The notes beneath the pieces were generated by a model. The model made no database searches and was not told the origin of the DNA. It was given only the letters and a program-made list of their open reading frames with translations. Both the position numbers and the translations under genes were made by a program. Below are positions 35,835-42,105 of a stretch of DNA of 43,894 nt, one piece after another; positions within the stretch are counted from its first letter, which is position 1; each line of letters starts with the position of its first letter. Origin of the DNA: Shewanella sp. (GTDB lineage Bacteria > Pseudomonadota > Gammaproteobacteria > Enterobacterales > Shewanellaceae); the NCBI RefSeq assembly GCF_013214165.1, contig NZ_JABSSM010000006.1:46415-90308 (forward strand), given 5' to 3'.

Positions 35835-35935
35835 ATGCGTGACGCTGCCAAACTGGCTAGTGTCTCAACTATCATCACAGTTTCGTGCTTAACAAGACAC
35901 GGTTTACCTCTGCCGAGGGTAAGGGCAAGATCTTG
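35835..35935 (+). pseudogene. LacI-family repressor (rbsR-like) N-terminal fragment, frameshifted
   Basis: MRDAAKLASVSTIITVS from 35835 is the helix-turn-helix of a LacI-family regulator. It continues in another frame as VLNKTRFTSAEGKGKIL (35885-35935), the hinge-side part. A frameshift near 35884 and loss of the rest make it non-functional. E. coli-type rbs operons end in rbsK-rbsR, so the two relics are probably the fused remains of one operon after an internal deletion. Confidence 0.8.
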
Positions 35936-36251
35936 TTTTTTTTATGGAGAAAAATAAGATCGGTGGCAGTTATTTTTTCTTCTGTTAAGGTTTTTACCAC
36001 ACAACAAGCATAGTGGCTGAGTTCAATGGTGACATTGTGATATGGATGTATTGTCTGCCTATTTGTATCTTGGTGTCCATCAGGCTGCACTTCATAAATA
36101 TGACTGATAGGCTTAATGTGGGCCTGACAAGAAAAGATAAGCGGGTCTCGACCCTGTCTCACTTCTATGCCGAACGACTATAATTTACATTAATAGGTTT
36201 GTTTTAATATGACGCTTTATTAATGATAGATAAAATGAATAGGTAGTGACT

Positions 36252-36458
36252 ATGACAGTACTCAAAATTAAAAATGTGGGTAAAGGCTTAGGGCTGGAGC
36301 TACCACAAGAGGTGGTAGAACGGCTCCATCTTGGTGCCGGAGACAGCATCTGTCTCGAGAAGATGGCACATGGCAGTTATCGCCTCGTCACTAAGGATGA
36401 TGAATTAGCCGAACAAATGACACGGATTGAAGACTATATGCATGAAGAGGATGCATGA
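36252..36458 (+). CDS. AbrB/MazE-type DNA-binding antitoxin-like protein (orphan)
   Basis: 68 residues. An N-terminal swapped-hairpin AbrB/MazE fold (VLKIKNVGKGLGLELPQEVV, LGAGDSICLEKM, SYRLV) is followed by an acidic C-terminal tail (EQMTRIEDYMHEEDA), the usual toxin-binding part. Such antitoxins precede a toxin gene, often of the Doc/Fic or MazF/PIN class, but nothing recognisable follows: a reading frame overlapping the stop (ATGCATGAC) ends after eight codons. It may be an orphan left by toxin loss. ATG 36252 is preferred over GTG 36246, since AGG lies at a better distance. Confidence 0.78.
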   Translation: MTVLKIKNVGKGLGLELPQEVVERLHLGAGDSICLEKMAHGSYRLVTKDDELAEQMTRIEDYMHEEDA

Positions 36459-37138
36459 CGCTTCCCCTCATTGGTGACACCAGTTAACACTGAGCTAGTT
36501 TATCCGTGAGTGGGATATGATGAAGGTTTATAACCTAAAGACAACTCGATATATCCTTGATAATTAACGTCTGTCTCGCTTCTATGTCATATTCAGGTTA
36601 TGGAAAGCTTGCCATGATCGAGGCGCTGGGGTTATTGCCAAAGTCTTCGAGGAAGTCGCTATGTTGACCGCTTCAGTATTAGATGTCATCGCATTTATCT
36701 GTTTTGTTATGAACTGGCTTGCCTCTATTACTGTGTTAATACTTGCCGATGTGGCTGTCACCTATGGGTGAGTATTTTTATGATATCAATAACACGAAGA
36801 GAGTCGCCGATAATGTCCTGATTATCCGCTGAATATCGACAGTTACATAAAGTTAGCTAATATTGTTTTTAAATGTGGTTTTAAATAATATTTGTTTTAC
36901 ATGTGTCCTGAGTGTGATGATTTCACCGGTATTAAGTTGTTTTTTTGATTTTAAGTGTGCCTGTTGGTTTGTGTTTTTATTTATTGTTAATTTTACTGTG
37001 GTAATTAAGTCTCATAGGTATAGCTTTGTTGTGATCACATTCAAATAACAAAATAATAAGGCGATAAATAATATAAGTATTGATAATAGCTGAGGTTCCA
37101 TTAGGCTTGCGCTTTATCTTTAAATGTGGAGTTTGTTA
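36459..37138. other. AT-rich gene-poor stretch of 680 bp
   Basis: Apart from the small hydrophobic frame at 36661-36771 no gene is supported. An open frame at 36863-37048 is rich in Phe/Val/Cys and has no ribosome site, so I treat it as noise. Confidence 0.45.
36661..36771 (+). CDS. Possible 36-aa hydrophobic small protein
   Basis: ATG 36661 follows GAGGA seven bases upstream. The 36 codons encode one membrane-like stretch (VLDVIAFICFVMNWLASITV) and end in TGA. It could be a small membrane protein, a membrane-acting toxin for the neighbouring antitoxin, or the remnant of a larger membrane protein. Only the ribosome site and the hydrophobicity support it. Confidence 0.3.
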   Translation: MLTASVLDVIAFICFVMNWLASITVLILADVAVTYG

Positions 37139-37468
37139 ATGAAAATCAAAGTTTTATCTACAGTCATACTGTCAGTGTTGTTATCGGGTTGTGCCGGTCA
37201 AATGGCAGTAACCAAGGCAACAATGGAATTTAATATGGATGCTGTGGATAATCGTTATGCCAGAGGTAGCCTAACAATACTGATGGCTCCTGTGTATGCC
37301 GTTACTACCGTTGCCGACTACGGATTATTTAATCCTATTGAGTTTTGGACTGGTGAAAATATCCTCACGGATAAGAAGTCCATCTATGATATGGAAGGTA
37401 AAAACTATATAGAAATAAATGACGATTTAGATGAGTCATTAAAAATAGCTCCAATTAAATTATATTAA
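37139..37468 (+). CDS. DUF3332-family lipoprotein
   Basis: 109 residues. The lipobox LLSGC gives a lipidated Cys near residue 18. The family's conserved run MEFNMDAVDNRYARG followed by LMAPVYAVTTVADYGLFN and IEFWTGEN is clear. The function of DUF3332 is unknown. ATG 37139 was chosen over ATG 37124, because GGAG lies eight bases before it and the signal peptide then starts MKIK. It is monocistronic and ends at a 15-bp stem. Confidence 0.85.
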   Translation: MKIKVLSTVILSVLLSGCAGQMAVTKATMEFNMDAVDNRYARGSLTILMAPVYAVTTVADYGLFNPIEFWTGENILTDKKSIYDMEGKNYIEINDDLDESLKIAPIKLY

Positions 37469-37473
37469 CTCTC

Positions 37474-37516
37474 TACAGTGCAAGTGGATCTAAGTTAGAG
37501 GTCCACTTGCACTGTA
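37474..37516 (+). terminator. Strong hairpin after DUF3332 gene
   Basis: Perfect 15-bp inverted repeat TACAGTGCAAGTGGA / TCCACTTGCACTGTA around a 13-base loop, directly after the stop codon. There is no long T run. Confidence 0.7.
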
Positions 37517-37682
37517 TCATACTAAATGAAAACAAAATGCTATTGCTAATATTCTGGGTGCATTAACAGGTTCTTAAATATAACTATTCTTATTTTTAAA
37601 TAATCAACATGTAAGCTAGTGGGTTTTAAATGGATTGTTCCATATATTGTCTGTATGTCTTTCATTGTTTAATGTTGGTTTT

Positions 37683-37708
37683 AAATGTGAAGTTTTACTT
37701 CACATTTT
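37683..37708. terminator. Terminator-like hairpin with no assigned gene
   Basis: AAATGTGAAGT / ACTTCACATTT, an 11-bp stem with a TTT loop, continuing into TTTTAT. No coding gene ends here, so it may end a small RNA from 37517-37680. Confidence 0.55.
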
Positions 37709-37730
37709 ATAAATAATCTATTTGATTACG

Positions 37731-37772
37731 TGACACTGACACTGACACTGACACTGACACTGACACTGACAC
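37731..37772. repeat. Simple tandem repeat (TGACAC)7
   Basis: Seven perfect copies of TGACAC, then a decayed copy (TAACAT). Such repeats can change copy number by slippage; copy changes here would not shift a reading frame. Confidence 0.95.
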
Positions 37773-37995
37773 TAACATTGTGGTCCGACTGGGCAATCTG
37801 GAAACTTGTCACATATATTTGCATATGCAGAAAATGAAAGAGGTGCAACAACATTATAATGGATGCTGAAGAAGTTATTATTCTAATTAATAATGTTATT
37901 TTTATTCGGTATGGTAATGTGTTTATTTCTTCAACCGAAAACATAAACAAGTAGTATGTTAGATATCTACTGTTTAATGTTTCATTTCTGCTGTA

Positions 37996-38028
37996 TAGGA
38001 GGTCTAATATTAAATAATAGACCTCCTA
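37996..38028. terminator. Hairpin just past the small cysteine-peptide gene
   Basis: 11-bp perfect stem TAGGAGGTCTA / TAGACCTCCTA with an 11-base AT loop. It lies five bases past the stop codon of the minus-strand peptide gene and is the likely transcript end. Confidence 0.6.
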
Positions 38029-38033
38029 CAATT

Positions 38034-38201
38034 CTAGATTCCAGCACATCGCTTGTAGGCAGCCTCACAAGCTCTTTCATTTAAACCATCATCACGCTCT
38101 ACACACGCCATGTATTTAGCTAAACACGGTGATATTGCTGATGCACCAGCGGATAAACCAATAGATAGAGCAAAAGAGAGCATTAAAATTTTAGTTTTCA
38201 T
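38034..38201 (-). CDS. Secreted 55-aa peptide with CX6C...CX6C cysteines
   Basis: Minus-strand gene of 55 codons. MKTKILMLSFALSIGLSAGA is a classical signal peptide, with likely cleavage after ASA (residue 22). The mature 33 residues contain Cys26, Cys33, Cys45 and Cys52, spaced CX6C-X11-CX6C, the pattern expected of a small helical hairpin held by two disulfides. AGGT lies seven bases before the ATG and a hairpin follows the stop. It is divergent from a membrane-anchored glutaredoxin (246 bp between starts), so a redox link is possible. No family is recognised. Function could be a metal- or redox-related periplasmic peptide, or a secreted toxin/bacteriocin-like peptide. Confidence 0.75.
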   Translation of the reverse strand: MKTKILMLSFALSIGLSAGASAISPCLAKYMACVERDDGLNERACEAAYKRCAGI

Positions 38202-38447
38202 AATAGACCTAAGTATTTAGTTGGGGGTTTGAATTTGTTTTTTGTATTATATTCCCCCCTGATGTTTAATAGGGGGTAGTTAATATAATGTTATAATCTG
38301 CAGAGAGTCAATAGTGCTAATGGATTAATATTATACTTTCTCGCTAAGCCTAAAGTGCTGCCCATTGAATTATTAAGTTTTGTCATAGTTGTTTAAGTTT
38401 CTATATTGAGGTAGTTTGTCGTAAAGTTGCATTTTGAGAGGTTTTTT

Positions 38448-38843
38448 ATGTCAACTGTAAGTGGGCGGATGTTTAAAGATGTTGTTGTGTATACCTTGTT
38501 GATTTTCATCGGGGTATTTTCAGGTTATGGAGTCATGCTTGGATATAAGGAGTTTACTGAGCCTAAGCTAGTACTTGTTGGTGATTATACTCAGCACTTC
38601 GAAAGTACAGATGAGAAAGTAATTATGTATGGTACAGATTGGTGTCCTGTATGTTCAAGAACTCGTGAGTTTTTTATTGAAGAAGGTATTACCTATAAAG
38701 AACGCAATCCAGAAAAAGATGGGTATGCATTTGAACTTTATAAAAAATTAGGTGTAAATGGATATCCTGTTATTGTCATTGGTAATAAAAGAATATTTGG
38801 GCTCGATACCAAAGAGATAAAGCTGGCCTTAAATGAAAGTTGA
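38448..38843 (+). CDS. Membrane-anchored glutaredoxin-family protein (CPVC)
   Basis: 131 residues. One N-terminal helix (about 12-32) with Arg7/Lys10 on the cytoplasmic side puts the domain in the periplasm. A glutaredoxin fold follows: VIMYGTDWCPVCSRTREFF with Cys66-Pro-Val-Cys69, then GVNGYPVIVIGNKRIFG with the cis-proline. It should reduce or exchange disulfides, possibly of mixed or metal-linked thiols. GAGAGG precedes ATG 38448; an upstream in-frame TTG (38427) was rejected. It is divergent from the cysteine-rich peptide. Confidence 0.85.
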   Translation: MSTVSGRMFKDVVVYTLLIFIGVFSGYGVMLGYKEFTEPKLVLVGDYTQHFESTDEKVIMYGTDWCPVCSRTREFFIEEGITYKERNPEKDGYAFELYKKLGVNGYPVIVIGNKRIFGLDTKEIKLALNES

Positions 38844-39141
38844 TTTATCCAAAGCAAAGATAAATCTGAGGTAAACAATCAGTTTAGGCTATGAATAAGT
38901 AATGGTTAGATTTAATTCATCGTCCATATAAGAAATAGCAACCACGCAGGAGATTGAGATATATCAAGTTGGGCAGTAAGTTCACAGTTGAGCTTGAGGA
39001 TAAAAATTTATTTAAGTAACTGTTTACTTAATAACTATAGGCAGAAGTTACTAGGCGAATCGTATACAATTCGCTGTTTTATCTGATGTAAAAATAGCCG
39101 TAGCAAGAATAAAACCCTACAAATGGTATGTTTTTTCTGTA

Positions 39142-39209
39142 CTAATTATTAAGTATTAGTAATTATTAATTATTAAGTATTAAGTATTAAGTATTAGTAA
39201 TTACTAATT
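39142..39209. repeat. AT-rich heptamer repeats (TATTAAG)
   Basis: TATTAAG occurs once at 39147-39153 and in three tandem copies at 39171-39191, embedded in related TATTAG/TAATTA units. Confidence 0.8.
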
Positions 39210-39290
39210 TGGCTTTTAACTTTATACAGCTTTCTACAGTTAGCTGTGAGTAGGATTTCTACGCAACACAGAATATTTTTCGCCGCGCCC

Positions 39291-39326
39291 TCACAATGCA
39301 TACAAATATTGAAAGTTGCATTGTGA
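39291..39326. promoter_or_regulatory. Inverted repeat upstream of opine dehydrogenase gene
   Basis: TCACAATGCA and TGCATTGTGA, perfect 10-bp arms around 16 bases. It may be an operator or RNA stem; no regulator gene is adjacent. Confidence 0.4.
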
Positions 39327-39507
39327 TAACGACACCTGAATTACAGGATCTAGTCTGATAGAAATTATTGCTTTCTCGGAGTAAGAAAGTATAAGAATAA
39401 CTACTGGTGTTTTGGTTATTCGATTTTCGCAGTGTTACACTGTCAAAGCGGTGATATTTATAACTTTCTAATTAATTTTAATATTTGTATATTTTAATGG
39501 AGAAAAA

Positions 39508-40683
39508 ATGATAATCACCATAATTGGAGCTGGCAATGCTGGTTCCGCTTGTGCGTTTATGGCTGCAGAAGCAGGACATAAAGTAAGACTATTAAAGACT
39601 TCGAATCGTATTACTCATGATGACCACTTCGAAGCTATGAGCAGAAATAAGGGAATATACTGCATAGATAACACTAAAAAAGGCCATTTTACCGATAGTG
39701 CCGATGATGCCGAAAAAACCTTTCAACCATTGGAATTGATTACCCGAGACCCTAAAGAAGCGATTGAGGGGGCAGATGTAGTCATGATTTTCATTCAAAC
39801 CACATACCACAGGGCTTTGGCTGAAAGAATTGCAAAGTATTTTCAGGATGATCAGTTGGTTATCTTGATACCTGGCTATGCAGGCAGTATCTTCTATAAT
39901 CAATTTTGCGATAATAGTCCAATATTTGCAGAAGGGGAATCTACCCCTAATGACGCTAGAGTGGTTGAACCAGGTACTGTGAAAGTCTTATTTAAAAATG
40001 TCAGAAATTCGCTGTCATTTTTTCCCGCCTCAAGAACTGCTGAAGGAATGGCCATCGCATCCCGTTTGTTCCCTGCCTACAACATAGAAATGAGCAGCGT
40101 TCGAAAACATATATTCGAATCGGCACTGCATAACCCCAATATCATAGTTCATACGGTGGGGCAGTATGTTATGTATCCAATGCTTGAGTATTGTGCCAAG
40201 CATCATCCTGATGAAGTTCCATATATGTATAGGGATGCTCTTTCGACTGAAATGGCATGGCAAATGATAGAGAAGTTGGACGCGGAAAAAATGGCGGTGT
40301 TAAGTGCGCTAGGATGTGAACCCATTCCTTATTTAGAAGCCTGTTTATTCAGAAATGAACAAGATATTAATCAAGACCCTAGAGAAGTTTTTGAAAGCTA
40401 TAAAATATCATCCCCTCCAGGACCTGACAGTTTCGACAATAGATACATAACTGAGGATGTGCCTATGGGCTTGGTTTTATTATCATCATTAGGTGATAAA
40501 TTAGGTATAAATACGCCTGAGTGTGATCGTTTGATCGAGATGAGTGGTGGTATTTTAGCGAGAGATTTTTATAAAGAAGGCAGAACGTTAGCTTCGTTAG
40601 GCTTAGGTGAACTAACAAGCGAAGAGTTATTGCAGTTTGTAGAAACAAAAGTCGCGAACGCACATCTAGCTGTCCCAGTATAA
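39508..40683 (+). CDS. NAD(P)-dependent opine/octopine dehydrogenase-family enzyme
   Basis: 391 residues. An N-terminal Rossmann domain starts with IIGAGNAG (residues 5-12) and the C-terminal domain contains ESALHNPNIIVHTVG, the His/Asn region typical of the octopine/nopaline dehydrogenase family (PF02317). Such enzymes couple an amino acid to a keto acid by reductive condensation with NAD(P)H; relatives make metal-binding opines (staphylopine, pseudopaline) but need a nicotianamine-synthase-like partner, which is absent here. The gene stands alone between AT-rich regions, so the product and physiological role are unknown. GGAG precedes the ATG. Confidence 0.85.
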   Translation: MIITIIGAGNAGSACAFMAAEAGHKVRLLKTSNRITHDDHFEAMSRNKGIYCIDNTKKGHFTDSADDAEKTFQPLELITRDPKEAIEGADVVMIFIQTTYHRALAERIAKYFQDDQLVILIPGYAGSIFYNQFCDNSPIFAEGESTPNDARVVEPGTVKVLFKNVRNSLSFFPASRTAEGMAIASRLFPAYNIEMSSVRKHIFESALHNPNIIVHTVGQYVMYPMLEYCAKHHPDEVPYMYRDALSTEMAWQMIEKLDAEKMAVLSALGCEPIPYLEACLFRNEQDINQDPREVFESYKISSPPGPDSFDNRYITEDVPMGLVLLSSLGDKLGINTPECDRLIEMSGGILARDFYKEGRTLASLGLGELTSEELLQFVETKVANAHLAVPV

Positions 40684-40880
40684 GCACTGAGCATTAAGTT
40701 CTAGAACCTGGGGGCTGAGTCTGATGAAGCTGTATATTTCGGCAGTTTAGATCACTCATTCCCCCTATTTTCACTTTAAGTGATTTAAGTGATCTAAGTG
40801 CGCCAGTTGTCTCACCAGGTTCAACATGCAAGTACAGCGTTATTTATGACCTCTATTATATTGTTATTCATTGATTACAT

Positions 40881-41567
40881 TCAAAATTTAGATTGCATGG
40901 CGAAACCCCAATTAGTCTCCTCTTCATTATAAGTCTCGTATTTATTAGATTCATAACGGTATCTGATCTCCCAGGACCAGCGTTCGCTCACACGATACCC
41001 AAGTGATAGCAAGGCATAGGTTTCATAACGTTCACTGCCATCAATAGCCACGCTGCCCTGCACAACCAAAGTGTTGTACCACCTATCACTCCAGGGCTTG
41101 AGAATCGTCGCACTGGCATTTGCGGTAATACTGTCACTACTGGAGTAATTTTTTACATTCAGGTAATTTGCTCCTAATTCAGTAAATACGGCGGTATCCA
41201 TCCAACCATTAAATTCGCTAATAATGCCGACTTGATATTGGTAATGGTTAAAGCGGCCGATTTCCGTATCCGTTTTCCCATGGTTAATTTCAGCGTTCAC
41301 ATTCCAGTTACTTAATGTGCTTTGAGGCGAATAGAGATAAGACAAATTCCATTTATCTCCGCCAAAGTTGGTGTTTAATTCAACTTTCTGATTTTCCCAG
41401 CCATAGCGGCCAGCGACTTTTAGTACATCGGCGTCGAAACCCGCCCCTAAGCTTGTGGTTAAATTAAGAGGGTCTGCAATGTGGCGAATGGGCTGTGCAT
41501 TTACAGCATTGGAGAGGCAGAGATAAATGAAGGTTACGGGAAGCCCGATCTTATTATTGAAATGCAT
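40881..41567 (-). CDS. Small outer-membrane beta-barrel protein, unknown function
   Basis: 228 residues. The signal peptide ends at NAVNA-QP (about residue 24). The body alternates aromatic and polar residues in about ten strands (YGWENQKVELNTNFGGDKWN, WYNTLVVQGSVAIDG, WSWEIRYRYESNKYETY) and ends with Phe (FAMQSKF), as barrel proteins do. No specific family is recognised. The longer reading frame starts ten residues earlier, but ATG 41567 has AGG at a good distance and gives a proper signal peptide. Confidence 0.65.
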   Translation of the reverse strand: MHFNNKIGLPVTFIYLCLSNAVNAQPIRHIADPLNLTTSLGAGFDADVLKVAGRYGWENQKVELNTNFGGDKWNLSYLYSPQSTLSNWNVNAEINHGKTDTEIGRFNHYQYQVGIISEFNGWMDTAVFTELGANYLNVKNYSSSDSITANASATILKPWSDRWYNTLVVQGSVAIDGSERYETYALLSLGYRVSERWSWEIRYRYESNKYETYNEEETNWGFAMQSKF

Positions 41568-41597
41568 TTGCAATACCTGAAAAAATAACATTATCAC

Positions 41598-42105
41598 AGT
41601 CTAAGCAAGATCACTCAACACATTTTACCAAGTATTACAATGTCTTAAGTGATTGGTAATATTGGCGCTTAATGCAAACAAAGGTATCAATTGGTATCTT
41701 ATGCACAGCCCCTTTTATTGGAAACATGCATCAATAAAGGGGGGGGGGAGCAAATTAAGCTAGATCTTTTGCTTGTAGCTTGTATATCCAGAGTATGGGT
41801 GAGCACTAGGCTTTATTGATAACTCCAGTAGTCACTCGTGAGTCAAGATGACTAATGGCAGATTCTTCGTGCAAGTGTGCGCTGCAACTCAGGTGTAGAG
41901 TTCACAAAAATAAATTATAGCCATGGCTGGTTTCGCTTCGGGAAACTATACTGGCTGAAGGTTAATATCGCTGTTATCGATTTGTAATTTTCACTTAGAT
42001 CATCTACCCTATTTGCTCATTTCAAGGCCATTGCAGAACGGTTTAATTGGTATAAAAAAGTCAAAAAACCAAATTGTACTCACTGTAAACAGGCACAGGA
42101 GAAGC
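41598..42105. other. Intergenic region before glnD
   Basis: No gene is seen in 508 bp. It includes a poly-G hairpin (separate entry). The upstream side holds the barrel gene promoter and the downstream side that of glnD. Confidence 0.5.
41709..41748. repeat. Hairpin ending in a run of ten G
   Basis: CCCCTTTTATTG pairs (one bulged T) with CAATAAAGGGG across 11 bases, and the right arm runs into ten consecutive G (41739-41748). Long G runs are slippage-prone and could vary in length between cells. Confidence 0.7.

Larger units (their letters stand above)
37517..38033. other. 500-bp AT-rich region with hairpins and a hexamer repeat
   Basis: No gene is supported. It holds a terminator-like hairpin (37683-37708), the TGACAC repeat (37731-37772) and a hairpin next to the small peptide gene (37996-38028). 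A minus-strand frame at 37726-37950 reading (VS)n is just a translation of the repeat. Confidence 0.5.
38844..39507. other. 660-bp intergenic region with AT repeats and a 10-bp inverted repeat
   Basis: No gene is seen. TATTAAG is repeated at 39147 and three times in tandem at 39171-39191 within an AT-rich block (39142-39209). TCACAATGCA / TGCATTGTGA (39291-39326) is a 10-bp inverted repeat with a 16-base spacer, 180 bp upstream of the opine dehydrogenase gene. Confidence 0.5.

Noticed and set aside
35875..36162. Minus-strand 95-codon frame near the rbs relics
   Set aside because: No ribosome site or recognisable domain, and it covers the antisense of a pseudogene edge.
36459..36500. A toxin gene directly after the AbrB/MazE-type antitoxin
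   Set aside because: The overlapping frame stops after eight codons and no Doc, MazF or PIN motif follows.
36863..37048. 61-codon frame rich in Phe, Val and Cys
   Set aside because: Low-complexity AT-rich region with no ribosome site or recognisable family.
37726..37950. Minus-strand 74-codon frame ending in repeated Val-Ser
   Set aside because: Its repeat is only the translation of the TGACAC hexamer; there is no ribosome site or similarity, so I do not count it as a gene.
39508..40683. Staphylopine-type metallophore locus
   Set aside because: Only the dehydrogenase-family enzyme is present; there is no CntL-like synthase or opine transporter in the window.
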